Program-made: the position numbers and the translations under genes
Origin: Pseudomonadota bacterium
GTDB taxonomy: Bacteria; Myxococcota_A; Polyangia; Polyangiales; Polyangiaceae
Length of the DNA stretch: 64,000 bases
NCBI GenBank assembly: GCA_023398955.1
Contig: JAEWRL010000068.1
Coordinates: 1 to 64,000 of the forward strand
Direction of reading: 5' to 3'
Notes under the pieces: model-generated
Databases searched by the model: none
What the model saw: the letters and a program-made list of their open reading frames with translations, nothing else
What the model was told of the DNA's origin: nothing
Shown: positions 1 to 8,481 of the stretch, one piece after another
Layout: the number at the start of each line of letters is the position of its first letter
How positions within the stretch are numbered: position 1 is the stretch's first letter

Positions 1-28
1 GGAAATCTGCACGTCCGGATCTGAGAGG

Positions 29-48
29 GGCCGGGGGCAACCCCGGCC
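29..48. repeat. GC-rich hairpin with GCAA tetraloop
   Basis: Positions 29-36 (GGCCGGGG) are perfectly complementary to 41-48 (CCCCGGCC), leaving a GCAA loop of the GNRA type. No T-run follows on either strand. It could be a terminator-like structure for a gene left of the window. Nothing else was recognised in the first 260 bases apart from the inverted repeats at 162-200. Confidence 0.5.
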
Positions 49-161
49 TACTCGCTATAGCCTGCCCTCCGGTTGCATTTGGCGTTGCCAGTTCCCCTGT
101 TTGGTTCCGGCTCCGCCGGGTTAGGGACTGTCTCCAAAGGAGGGATTCGAGCCCGAGCCCA

Positions 162-200
162 GGGCACGGAGGTGCCCGGAGCCCGACCATGGTCGGGCTC
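162..200. repeat. Two adjacent inverted repeats downstream of the EEP gene
   Basis: GGGCAC at 162-167 pairs with GTGCCC at 172-177 around a GGAG loop. One base later, 179-200 is a perfect 22-bp palindrome centred on ATG/CAT. Both lie about 60 bp past the stop of the minus-strand EEP hydrolase gene, so a transcription-end or mRNA-stabilising hairpin is a reasonable guess. A palindromic protein-binding site is the alternative. Confidence 0.5.
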
Positions 201-260
201 GGCTTTGAAGACACTCCCTCGTTCCTGGGCTGGCTGCGGGAAACGGTCCAGCGCGGCACC

Positions 261-1376
261 TCAGCCAGATTGCTCCCGAGGTTCTACCATCAGAAGCACA
301 CCGAAGTGGTCCGAGAGCGTCATGCCGATGGCAGGCAGAGGCTCGTCGAAGATGCGCATCGGCCGAGCCCCTCGCAGCGGCTCTTCCAAGAAGATATGGT
401 CGATGATGGAGCCGCCTCCAGCAGAGCAGTAGGTGCAGCGGCCGTCCCCCTGGAGGTAGGGGGCGCTGAAGCCCAGGTCCAAAAGCGGGACCAGGAGAGA
501 GTCACGCAAGGTCGCGTTGAAGTCCCCCAGCAAGACCGCTGGCGTGGAGCCCGACTGCCGGATGCGCCCGACGATCGCATCAATCTGCCCGCGTTGCAGG
601 TCGCGCTGGGTAGTTCCTCCCAGAGCTTCGCCTGGTGCCGAGAGATGGGTGCAGAACACGTCGATCCCGTCACTGAGTGCCACGTGCAGCAGGCCTCGAG
701 CGACCCGCCCCGACGGGAGGGCCTCTGTTCGTATACGGAGGGGTCGTTGCCGCGTCAGCATGACGAGCCCCAGAGCGCCATCATAGGCGTGACCCGAGCC
801 GACGCGACCCGTTCGACAGGACCGCAAGGCATCGCCCCAGGTGGAGTCTTCGGCGTGCTGGCTGATGCAGCCGGCGCAGGAGGGGCTCAGGTGGGTGACG
901 ACGCTTCGGCAGCGAGCCAGCGCGCATCGGGGGAGATCGTCGGATCCCGCGCAGTGGGTGCCAAGACAAGAGTCGATGAGGGTTGCTTCGCGGGTGCTGC
1001 ATCGCAAGGATTGCCGCTCGGACTCGGCTTTGCCGACGGTGACGGTGTACTCGGGCTCGAGGGCTTGCAGGCGCGCCCTGTCTCGCTCGGACCAAAGCTC
1101 CTGCAGGCAGACGACGTCAGCGTCGAGAGATCTGAGCGACTCGACGAGATACCCGGCGCGCTCGGCGCGCTTCGCGACGGTCGGAGACAGGCCTGTATTG
1201 AAGGTGGCTACGGAAAGCGTCTCGCGTCTCTTCCGCGCTGAACTCTCGGATGGGGCTCGAGGCGGGGGCTCTTGATCCAAGGCAGGGTGGCCGCCGCGGA
1301 CCTCGGAACGCGGCGCGGGCGTGTGCTCGCGACAGGCCGTGCCGGCGAGCCACAGCGTGCTGGAAAGGAACAGCAT
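261..1376 (-). CDS. Secreted lipoprotein, endonuclease/exonuclease/phosphatase (EEP) family
   Basis: The EEP fold hydrolyses phosphodiester or phosphomonoester bonds in DNA, phosphoinositides or sphingomyelin. Family landmarks are visible in order: an N-terminal FNTGL strand, LQELW with the metal-binding Glu, LGDFNAT with the Asp-x-Asn pair, and a C-terminal SDHFG with the catalytic Asp-His. The ATG at 1376 places a short hydrophobic stretch in front of a lipobox, LAGTAC, so the protein is probably lipid-anchored outside the cytoplasm. The frame stays open upstream to 1445, so the start is not certain. Ten or so Cys residues in the middle could form disulfides. The substrate cannot be told from sequence. 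It is transcribed in the same direction as the gene at 1513-2721. Confidence 0.8.
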   Translation of the reverse strand: MLFLSSTLWLAGTACREHTPAPRSEVRGGHPALDQEPPPRAPSESSARKRRETLSVATFNTGLSPTVAKRAERAGYLVESLRSLDADVVCLQELWSERDRARLQALEPEYTVTVGKAESERQSLRCSTREATLIDSCLGTHCAGSDDLPRCALARCRSVVTHLSPSCAGCISQHAEDSTWGDALRSCRTGRVGSGHAYDGALGLVMLTRQRPLRIRTEALPSGRVARGLLHVALSDGIDVFCTHLSAPGEALGGTTQRDLQRGQIDAIVGRIRQSGSTPAVLLGDFNATLRDSLLVPLLDLGFSAPYLQGDGRCTYCSAGGGSIIDHIFLEEPLRGARPMRIFDEPLPAIGMTLSDHFGVLLMVEPREQSG

Positions 1377-1512
1377 CGCGATGCGAAGGACGGCGTATTC
1401 TAGGGGATTGCTGGGTCGAGACACTGGAGCACGACCCTTCTGCAACGGTCATGCCATGCGGCAATGTGCCTGCGGGAACGCTGGGGCGAGCTTGCGCGGG
1501 GCTCGGGGACTA

Positions 1513-2721
1513 TCACGTCTCCTCGTCGAGCATGGCCGTATGGCGGAAGTAGCTCTCTTGCTCGAAGGAAGCGCCGAGGGCACCAATCACGATGCCCACC
1601 GAGGCCACGAAACCTGCAAGCGAAACGTAGTGGCCCTCGGCGATTGCCCGTGCCGATGGAACCCAGTTCTGCACGATTTCGGTCTCGAAGAGACCGTGAG
1701 CCATCAGCCAGGTCAATGCGAAGAGTAGTCCGTAGGTGACCCCCATTCCCGTCAGCACCCCGAGGCTCACGGAGACGGTGGTGATGACGCTCTGTTCGCT
1801 CAAGCGGTGCCCCAACCGGCTGAGCAGGTGTTGGCGCCACAGGAGGTAGTAGCTTGTGCCGAGCAGCGCCATGCCGGACAAAGAGAGAACGCGCCAGAGC
1901 GGCTGCGTCATCCCAACTTCCCAGGCCTCGGCGGTCATCAGCAGGACCATCAGGCTCGAGGCGGCGGCTGTCGTCAGACGACTGAACCGAAAAGGAAACT
2001 GCCAGGGAGCAATGCGTCGGATCCCGCTCCCGATCTCCCTCCTGGTGACCCAGGCCGCCTTCACGTAGAAGCCGAGACGGGAACGTGCCTCGCCGCGCTC
2101 TTCCATCCTCGGATCGGCTACCTCACGGAGGTGTCGCTGCAGACGCGCCTGATCGGTCTGGGAGAGCATTCTCATACCGTCGAGATCGCTCTCCGATGTA
2201 AGATCGAACATGAAGTCATTCGGCTCAGCGCTGTGATCCAGATCGTTGAGATGGCCGAACAGATGCATCGCAAGAGACGCGACCCGCAGCGCCGTCGTCT
2301 CCTCCCAGGATTCCCGGGCCGCTTCACCGGGTGAGGGATCCGGTGCGAGCCGAGCCACCGAGAGAACTGCCACATCGGCGGCTTGCGATGGGGCGCCCAG
2401 CATGAACGGCTTGTGATAGCTCCGCAGCGGTACCCCCGTCACGATGAAGGCAAAGTCCCAATGGCCGGCGTCCCGCTCGAGTACGGCCGCGTCCACGAGG
2501 CTCATCGGCTCGGCGGGTGCCGGGACGAGGAGTTCGCGGCGCTGAACGACGGGCATACGCCAGTCGAACTCTGGCAGCCATTGGCGGAGCCAGCCCTCGA
2601 GGCGAGCCCTCCCTAGTTGGACGGCTGCAATCTCGGCAGGGGTGAGGGAACCCGCGAGCACCCAGCCGATTTCGACCGCGGCCGGGGTAGTCCGGGTACT
2701 GATGGGAGCGTCGGACAGCAC
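1513..2721 (-). CDS. Membrane protein with a degenerate metzincin-like zinc motif
   Basis: The 402-residue product has a soluble N-terminal region of about 240 residues and a C-terminal part with about four hydrophobic segments (roughly 245-265, 275-292, 310-340 and 370-390). Residues 153-163 read HLFGHLNDLDH, so His153, His157 and His163 keep the exact H-x3-H-x5-H spacing of metzincin proteases such as archaemetzincins (HExxHxxGxxH). The catalytic Glu is Leu154 and the conserved Gly is Asp160. Zinc binding is therefore possible, but classical proteolysis is unlikely. No family name is assigned. It ends just before the EEP gene and starts 6 bp downstream of the DHS-like gene, so the two probably share a transcript. 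Confidence 0.65.
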   Translation of the reverse strand: MLSDAPISTRTTPAAVEIGWVLAGSLTPAEIAAVQLGRARLEGWLRQWLPEFDWRMPVVQRRELLVPAPAEPMSLVDAAVLERDAGHWDFAFIVTGVPLRSYHKPFMLGAPSQAADVAVLSVARLAPDPSPGEAARESWEETTALRVASLAMHLFGHLNDLDHSAEPNDFMFDLTSESDLDGMRMLSQTDQARLQRHLREVADPRMEERGEARSRLGFYVKAAWVTRREIGSGIRRIAPWQFPFRFSRLTTAAASSLMVLLMTAEAWEVGMTQPLWRVLSLSGMALLGTSYYLLWRQHLLSRLGHRLSEQSVITTVSVSLGVLTGMGVTYGLLFALTWLMAHGLFETEIVQNWVPSARAIAEGHYVSLAGFVASVGIVIGALGASFEQESYFRHTAMLDEET

Positions 2722-2727
2722 TGTAAC

Positions 2728-3708
2728 CTAACGGTCCAGGACATAGCCCGCCATGAGCGGAAACACTATTGTCGCGTCCGACTCGACGATGAAGCTCGGT
2801 GTCTCACGCCCCAGCTTGCCCCAGGTGATCTTCTCACTCGGATCAGCCCCGCTATACGAGCCATAGGACGCCTTTGCCTCCGAGATCTGGCAGAAGTACG
2901 CCCAGAGGGGCACGCTCTCGCGCATGTCCTGGTTGAGGAGGGGGACGGCGCAGATGGGGAAATCCCCTGAGATGCCCCCGCCGATCTGGAGGAAACCGAT
3001 GGGGCTCTGAGGCGCTGTCCTCCGGTACCACCCAACCAGCGCCGCCATTTGCTCGTAGCCGTTCTTGATGGCACCGAGACCCTTCAACCGCCCCGTCAGC
3101 GAGCGTGCCACATAGGCATTGCCCAGGGTCGAGTCTTCCCAGCCCGGCACGAAGATCGGGAGATCCCGCTCCGCGGCTGCCACCATCCAGCTGTCCTTTG
3201 GATCGATCTCATAGGTCTCGGCTAGGGTGCCGCTCCGGAGCAGCTGATAGAAGTACTCGTGGGGGAAGTGCCGCTCACCCAGCGACTCCGCGCGCTCGAC
3301 GAGAGCGAAGAAATGGCGTTCAATGCGGCGAACCGCCTTCTCCTCTGGGATGCACGTGTCCGTGACGCGGTTCATCCCTCGCTCGAGTAAGCGGAGCTCG
3401 TCCGCGGGGGTCAGGTCACGGTAGCGCGGGATGCGCTCGTAGGAGTCGTGCGCCACAAGGTTGAAGACGTCCTCCTCCAGGTTCGCTCCGGTTACCGAGA
3501 GTGCATGCACCTTGTTTTGCCGAATCAGTTCAGCGAGGACGAGCCCGATTTCCGCGGTGCTCATGGCGCCGCCCATGGTCAAGAGCATCTTCCCGCCTGC
3601 GTTCAGGTGCGCTTCCCAGGCGACCGCGGCGTCCACTAGAGCTGCCGCGTTGAAGTGCCGAAAATGACGAGTGAGGTAGTCTCGAAGTATACCCATCCGT
3701 GGCTCCAT
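2728..3708 (-). CDS. Deoxyhypusine synthase-like protein (possible homospermidine synthase)
   Basis: The 326-residue protein aligns along its length with the DHS family, which transfers an aminobutyl group from spermidine using NAD+. Recognisable blocks are the N-terminal LTMGGAMSTAEIG, a VTGANLEED segment and the C-terminal TWGKLG, whose Lys298 corresponds to the Lys that forms the enzyme-imine intermediate in eukaryotic DHS. Bacteria lack eIF5A, so protein hypusination is improbable. Bacterial relatives are thought to act on free polyamines, for example making homospermidine from spermidine and putrescine. That substrate assignment is inference. The frame also has an ATG at residue 5, so the start could be 12 bases shorter. 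The downstream membrane-protein gene begins 6 bp later. Confidence 0.85.
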   Translation of the reverse strand: MEPRMGILRDYLTRHFRHFNAAALVDAAVAWEAHLNAGGKMLLTMGGAMSTAEIGLVLAELIRQNKVHALSVTGANLEEDVFNLVAHDSYERIPRYRDLTPADELRLLERGMNRVTDTCIPEEKAVRRIERHFFALVERAESLGERHFPHEYFYQLLRSGTLAETYEIDPKDSWMVAAAERDLPIFVPGWEDSTLGNAYVARSLTGRLKGLGAIKNGYEQMAALVGWYRRTAPQSPIGFLQIGGGISGDFPICAVPLLNQDMRESVPLWAYFCQISEAKASYGSYSGADPSEKITWGKLGRETPSFIVESDATIVFPLMAGYVLDR

Positions 3709-3945
3709 GGGGACTCATACCCCCGCGGCACGATGGCACGAGGGGGCCACATGGTCAATGATGGGAGGTGAGGCGATCTGCCCCGACGTGGCGAGCGCGT
3801 CTGGCTTCTCTTGGCTTCTCTGTGGCGTTGCCACGGCCAAAGACGGATGCTGGATGCCTCTCGGGCGCCAGTGAGGTCGCTTGGGCTCGGGGGGGCATGT
3901 CCCGTGCAAGCGGGATCGGACTCGTTGTACGTACCGATGAGGAGC

Positions 3946-4422
3946 ATGGCGATGAATCTCAGGTCCGAGTCTTTCGAGCACGCCGCAGCAATCCCCAGGA
4001 AGCACACTTGCGAGGGAGCGGACGTGTCGCCGCCGCTGAGCTGGACGAATCCGCCAGAGGGAACCGCGAGCGTCGCGCTCATCGTCGATGATCCCGACGC
4101 GCCCGATCCCGCGGCACCGGAGCGCACTCACGTGCACTGGATCCTCTACAACTTGCCGCCTTCAGCGACGACCCTGCAGGAAGGAGCTGGGGCCATCGAA
4201 AACCCCCATGAAGCGTTGCCGGGCATCAACGACTTCGGTAGCGCTACCTACGGCGGCCCCTGTCCACCCGTGGGTCGTCATCGCTATTACTTCAGGCTGT
4301 ACGCCCTGGATGTGGTGCTCCCGCCCCTAGGGCAGCCGACCAAGCAGCAGCTCCTGGACGCCATGGAGGGTCACGTTCTAGGCCGGGCGGAGCTGATGGG
4401 GACCTACGAAAAGGGCGGCTAG
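3946..4422 (+). CDS. YbhB/YbcL-type phosphatidylethanolamine-binding (PEBP) protein
   Basis: A 158-residue protein of the Raf-kinase-inhibitor-like PEBP family. The family signatures are present: DDPDAPDP, an HWILYNLP strand, and GPCPPVGRHRY, which together line the anion-binding pocket. No signal peptide is visible, so it is probably cytoplasmic. Bacterial members are poorly characterised and no specific ligand can be claimed. The ATG at 3946 was chosen because GAGGAG lies a few bases upstream; the ATG at 3952 is also possible. The frame is open further upstream, but the sequence there has no family similarity. It is divergent from the DHS-like gene. Confidence 0.88.
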   Translation: MAMNLRSESFEHAAAIPRKHTCEGADVSPPLSWTNPPEGTASVALIVDDPDAPDPAAPERTHVHWILYNLPPSATTLQEGAGAIENPHEALPGINDFGSATYGGPCPPVGRHRYYFRLYALDVVLPPLGQPTKQQLLDAMEGHVLGRAELMGTYEKGG

Positions 4423-4472
4423 CTTCTCCTGGCCAAGCCGCAGTGAGGCGCTCGCGAAGCGCTACGACCCTG

Positions 4473-5204
4473 TCATGACGCCGGCACGAGGCCCGTCAGC
4501 TCGTTGTTGATCCAGTGGAGCACAACGCAGGGCCATAGTGATCGGCCCCGTACGAAGAGCAGTCCGAGCACGATGCTGATGGAGAACACCCCTGCTGTGT
4601 TCATCCAGAACTGCGAATCGGCAAGGCCTAGCTGGTAGATCCACCACGGCCAGTGCAGGCCCGTGAAAACGGTGCTCGCCAGCAGGTTGGCGAGCCAGAA
4701 GCGGCCACGCCCAGCGAGGCTCGCCGATTCCTCCCACGAGTCCACCCCCAGCAAGATCAGCAGCTCTGACAGCACCACACCTCGGAAGACGAATTCCTCG
4801 AGGAGAGGTGCCGTTGGGAAGCTCACCTCGCCGCTCAGCTGCCGCAGCCATACCTCCGCCATGGTTAATTGCAGCTGCCGCGCTACGTCGAAGCTGACGG
4901 CGACCGACGCGAGGGCGGTCAGCGCCAGCGCGATGGCCCAATGTCGCGGGGTTGGTGGTGGTCCGAGCTGCAGTGGCCGATGGATGCGCCAGCCGTAGCG
5001 CCGCTGCAGGTAATAGAGCGACGGCACGACCCAGAGGAGGAGTCGCACGCCAATGGCGCGCACGTGGTAGGCGGCGCCGCTTGCCGGCGGGAGCTGGGGC
5101 ATGACGACGGTGGCCCAGATCGTCCAGCTCCCGAAGAGCACACCCACGAGGACCAGAAGAGGCTTCGGGTGTCTCTCCGCTCGGAGCTGGAATCCGTCGA
5201 CCAT
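4473..5204 (-). CDS. CPBP-family intramembrane metalloprotease (CAAX/Abi type)
   Basis: The 243-residue integral membrane protein has about seven hydrophobic segments and the three motifs of the CPBP/Rce1-like family: EEFVFR at 136-141 (the catalytic double Glu and the Arg), FTGLHW with His184, and HWINN with His230 and Asn233/234. Known relatives cleave within or next to the membrane, and in bacteria they are often linked to bacteriocin self-immunity or envelope stress, but nothing nearby shows a bacteriocin. It stands alone, convergent with the PEBP gene and in the same orientation as the PNPOx-like gene at 5295-5792. Confidence 0.85.
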   Translation of the reverse strand: MVDGFQLRAERHPKPLLVLVGVLFGSWTIWATVVMPQLPPASGAAYHVRAIGVRLLLWVVPSLYYLQRRYGWRIHRPLQLGPPPTPRHWAIALALTALASVAVSFDVARQLQLTMAEVWLRQLSGEVSFPTAPLLEEFVFRGVVLSELLILLGVDSWEESASLAGRGRFWLANLLASTVFTGLHWPWWIYQLGLADSQFWMNTAGVFSISIVLGLLFVRGRSLWPCVVLHWINNELTGLVPAS

Positions 5205-5294
5205 CGGCTAACTCTGTCCACGCCTACCACCTCTGAGCTGGAGAAGACAACACCTCCCGCTCCGCTCCGCGCGGAGCGGCGCGGGCGTCAGCGC

Positions 5295-5792
5295 TCAGGA
5301 GGACGGACGGAAATCCACGACCCCGTGCTGCTCCTGATTGCGAGGCGCGGGACTATTGCTCGAGAATAGGGACCTTGCTGCGTCCCAGACGAACTGGATC
5401 CCGCCGATCCCCTGCAGGTCCCAGTACTCGGCGGCTTCCGTCTGGAAGCACACGAGGACAACCCTTGCATCGTCCGGGCCGTCGAACCAGGGTTCAAGGC
5501 TCGCTGTCCACATCTCGCGAATCTTTTCCCGGTGCCGCACCGTTGTGGCGCGGCCCGTCAGCGAGAGGAAGCGCAGCGGGGACTGGCAAACGACGAGCAC
5601 CCTCTCGTCCCGCTCGACCTCTCGGATCTTCTCGGAACCTTCGCCGGTCGCGAACCACAACTCCTTCTCGCTCTTACTGATGATGTTCATCGGGCGAGCG
5701 TGTAAGCGGCCGTTCGTTGCTCGAGTCACCATCATTGCCGTGTCGAAATGGCTCAGGCTTTCCATGTACTGAGCTTGCGCGTCATTGGGCAT
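5295..5792 (-). CDS. Pyridoxamine 5'-phosphate oxidase-fold flavin-binding protein
   Basis: The protein has about 165 residues with the split-barrel pattern of the general-stress/PNPOx-like group: an N-terminal MVTRATNGRLHARPM segment, an ELWFAT strand, and conserved SLTGRA and W-F-x-G-P-D-D features. Such proteins bind FMN or F420 and are usually cytoplasmic stress oxidoreductases. True PdxH activity is not expected because the C-terminal PdxH signature is absent. The start is the ATG at 5792, which has AAGGAGG correctly spaced upstream. The longer reading to 5825 has no such site. Confidence 0.85.
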   Translation of the reverse strand: MPNDAQAQYMESLSHFDTAMMVTRATNGRLHARPMNIISKSEKELWFATGEGSEKIREVERDERVLVVCQSPLRFLSLTGRATTVRHREKIREMWTASLEPWFDGPDDARVVLVCFQTEAAEYWDLQGIGGIQFVWDAARSLFSSNSPAPRNQEQHGVVDFRPSS

Positions 5793-6055
5793 TGGTTGCC
5801 TCCTTCTCGACCGTGTAAGCTGCAAGCCACATGCCCGAGGGCTCCTACGTCTGTCGGGCGGGGGCTAGCCACACTGAGGGCGTGCTGCGGCGTATTGGGG
5901 CCCCGCCGCGGCAATCAAGAGGGTGCGGAAGCCCGCAGCGAAACCCTCAGAGACCGGCGTCCAGTGTCAGGTCTTGGGGGAGTGGCCGACCCTGCTAGGG
6001 GCATCCTTGGCTTTGGGGGGGTGGCACGCCTCGCTGCCGAGCTAAGCTCTCGAGC

Positions 6056-7249
6056 GTGTATGACGCCGAGGTAGTGATAGTTGGAGGAGGTCCTGCGGGG
6101 CTTTCTACGGGTTTGTTTCTTCTGCACCACGAGCCCTCCTTGGTTGGCCGCGTGGTGCTGCTCGAGAAAGACGTCTATCCGCGCGAGAAGATCTGCGCGG
6201 GAGCCGTTGGAGCTCGGGCGGAGCGTGCCCTGGCCTCGATAGGGGTCGTCGTCGAGGCGCCGAGCGTCGAAATAGCCGGCATCACCATCCGCACGCGCAA
6301 CGCAGCGCGTTCCGAGCGAAGCCGTAGTTCTCGCATTGGGCGCGTCGTGCGACGGCGTGAGTTCGACGCAGCGCTCATGATGCGAGCCAAACAGCAGGGG
6401 CTTGTCGTCCAGGCGGGAGCAGGTGTGCGGGCGGTTCACCGCATTGCCGAAGGCGTGCGCGTCGACAGCGCCGCGGGGAGCCTATCGGCACGGGTGGTCG
6501 TTGGCGCCGATGGGGTGGGAAGCGTGGTGCGCCGTTTCTTGGGACTGGGTCACACCCGCTACCGCGCGCAGGCGCTCGAGATAGATACTCCGGCGACGCG
6601 CGGGGACGCCGCGCGTGACCTGCTGCACTTCGACGTCAGCAATCGTCGGTTCCCCGGCTACTACTGGGACTTCCCCACCGTCATCGACGGCCAAGCCATG
6701 TGGTCGCGCGGGGTGTACTTGCTCAAGCGCGCCGACCAAGGCGCGCCCGACGTCGTTCTGCACGAGGTGCTTGACGAGGCCCTGCGCGCAAGGGGGCTCC
6801 GCCTCACCGACTTTCGGCAGAAGCGCTTTGCAGAGCGAGGTTTCGAGCCACACCGGCCCGCTGCAGCGGCACGAGTCCTCCTTGTGGGCGAGGCGGCGGG
6901 GATCGATCCAATCACAGGGGAAGGCATTGCTCAGGCCGTCCTGTATGGGAAGCTCGCTGGCGAGTACATTGCCGAGAAGCTGAGGGGGAACGATCTGGCG
7001 TTTCGCGACTGGGCGAGCGCGTTCACTGCAGCACGGGTCGGTGGCGAGCTGCGAGCACGTGAGCGCGCCGTTGATCTGTTCTATGGGGCCCTGCGTCCCT
7101 GGATGGAATCCATACTCACCGACAACCCCTATGCGCTGCGTCTTGCCATGCAGCATTTCGCCGGAGAGTCCCTCGCCACGCGCGATGCCGTCCGCGCAGG
7201 AACACGCCTCCTCACGCAGCCGCTGCGTACCTTGATCTGTTCCCGGTGA
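6056..7249 (+). CDS. Geranylgeranyl-reductase-family FAD-dependent oxidoreductase
   Basis: A 397-residue flavoprotein. The Rossmann dinucleotide-binding motif VGGGPAG is at the N-terminus, a second FAD-contact motif VVGADGVGS follows near residue 150, and the C-terminal flavin motif with GEAAG, DPITGEGI is present. The Y-x-W-x-FP motif (YYWDFP) typical of the geranylgeranyl reductase family lies in between. Members reduce isoprenoid double bonds or oxidise related substrates. The physiological substrate here, for instance a quinone or carotenoid side chain, is not evident. The start is GTG at 6056; no better in-frame start is close. A ferredoxin-reductase-like gene follows on the same strand. 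Confidence 0.85.
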   Translation: MYDAEVVIVGGGPAGLSTGLFLLHHEPSLVGRVVLLEKDVYPREKICAGAVGARAERALASIGVVVEAPSVEIAGITIRTRNAARSERSRSSRIGRVVRRREFDAALMMRAKQQGLVVQAGAGVRAVHRIAEGVRVDSAAGSLSARVVVGADGVGSVVRRFLGLGHTRYRAQALEIDTPATRGDAARDLLHFDVSNRRFPGYYWDFPTVIDGQAMWSRGVYLLKRADQGAPDVVLHEVLDEALRARGLRLTDFRQKRFAERGFEPHRPAAAARVLLVGEAAGIDPITGEGIAQAVLYGKLAGEYIAEKLRGNDLAFRDWASAFTAARVGGELRARERAVDLFYGALRPWMESILTDNPYALRLAMQHFAGESLATRDAVRAGTRLLTQPLRTLICSR

Positions 7250-7674
7250 CGTGTGTCAGTTAGCGCACTCTCCCGTCCGGCGGTCCCGGGCGCGCCGTGA
7301 TCGCGGCTTTCCAGGGAGCCGCCGTGCCCTGTCCAACTCGGCCGCCGCGTGGGGCTGCCGACGTTCATGGCACCAGCGGCAGTGGCTAAAGAGTTCTGCA
7401 AAACCTGCTGCCGCTCGGTTGCGCTGCAGGCTGCCCGGCCCATAGTTGCATCGTGAAGGGTAGACCAGGACCGGCCGCGTTCAGGAGCGAGCTCCTTGCT
7501 TTCGAGCAACGCTTGCACCTCGATGCACTGCGAGCAGTCGCTCGAGTGAACGAGCCGGAGCTGTCGCAGCTTCTGTCTCGGATTGCGTCGCACCGTGAGG
7601 CGCGTCAGAACCACCTGTCCACGCCGCGTGAACGGCCCCGATCGCAACCCTCCGCGGCAACAACGGAGCGTCAC
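7250..7674. other. Intergenic stretch between the two flavoprotein genes
   Basis: No gene could be supported in these 425 bases. The second half is open in the frame of the downstream reductase from a GTG at 7453, but the encoded stretch resembles no reductase domain and the reductase has its own start at 7675. An 8-bp inverted repeat, AGCGGCAG at 7375-7382 against CTGCCGCT at 7408-7415, could form a weak hairpin. Confidence 0.5.
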
Positions 7675-8412
7675 ATGTCGACCCACGCGCCCACGGCAAT
7701 GGGCGGCCGCTCCTTGGAACCCGGCACGGTGCTCGCCAATCTTCGTGTCTCGGAGAACGTCCACATCTTGCGCGTCGCTGCTCCGTACGGCTTCGACTTT
7801 CGACCGGGACAGTACCTGAAGCTTGCGGTGGGTGCAGGACGCAACCCCTATAGCATTGCGTCGGCGCCCAGCGATCCGGACCTCGAGTTCTGCGTCGAGA
7901 GGCGTCCCACCGGCAGTGTTTCACGGGCGCTCGCCGGCCTCGTGCCGGGCGCGCGCATCGATATGGATGAAAGGGCACGCGGCAGGTTCAACCTGGTGGA
8001 AAGTGCACTGTTGCACCTCATGGTGGCGACGGTGACGGGCATCAGCCCGTTCCGAAGCATGTTGCGTGAGGTCAGCTTACGCGGTAGTTGGCCGGGCCGC
8101 TTCGTCGTGCTGCATGGGGCCAGCTTCGCCGACGAGCTCCCTTACAGACTGGAGCTCGAAGACCTTGCACGTAGCGTCCCCGACCGGCTCAGCTACCTCC
8201 CCACCGTGAGCCGCCCGGCGGATGTCCGCAACCGCGAGTGGCGCGGGGGCACTGGGCGGGTTGCGGATCTCGCCCCCGACGTGGTTGAACAACTCTGCCG
8301 GAATGGCGAGATCCCTCAGGTCTATGCCTGTGGCCATCCAGAGATGGTGAGCGCCGTTCGCGACATCATGAAATCGCGAGGCATCCCCGTCGTGACGGAG
8401 GCATTCAGTTGA
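7675..8412 (+). CDS. Ferredoxin-NADP+ reductase-like FAD/NAD(P)-binding protein
   Basis: A protein of about 245 residues with the two-domain FNR layout. The FAD barrel carries RPGQYLKLAV and NPYSIAS, matching the R-x-Y-S flavin-binding motif. The nucleotide domain begins with TGISPFRSML, the TGIAP-like pyrophosphate loop, and ends with the ACGHPEMV motif of the NAD(P)H site. There is no 2Fe-2S cluster motif, so it would transfer electrons between NAD(P)H and a separate acceptor. ATG 7675 is preceded by GGAG and gives normal family length; the frame could start as early as 7453. It is co-directional with the geranylgeranyl-reductase-like gene and might supply its electrons. Confidence 0.82.
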   Translation: MSTHAPTAMGGRSLEPGTVLANLRVSENVHILRVAAPYGFDFRPGQYLKLAVGAGRNPYSIASAPSDPDLEFCVERRPTGSVSRALAGLVPGARIDMDERARGRFNLVESALLHLMVATVTGISPFRSMLREVSLRGSWPGRFVVLHGASFADELPYRLELEDLARSVPDRLSYLPTVSRPADVRNREWRGGTGRVADLAPDVVEQLCRNGEIPQVYACGHPEMVSAVRDIMKSRGIPVVTEAFS

Positions 8413-8481
8413 AGCATTCGTCTCGGGGCTCTCAGGGGCTAACCCTGCGAGCGGGGACTCGCCGCACGCTCGAGGCTGGGC

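Noticed and set aside
189..1241. Long plus-strand open frame of 350 codons
   Set aside because: It is antisense to the EEP hydrolase gene, which has clear motifs. High GC content opens mirror frames.
7453..7674. N-terminal extension of the FNR-like protein
   Set aside because: The extra 74 codons show no reductase similarity, and ATG 7675 has its own ribosome-binding site and gives the family length.
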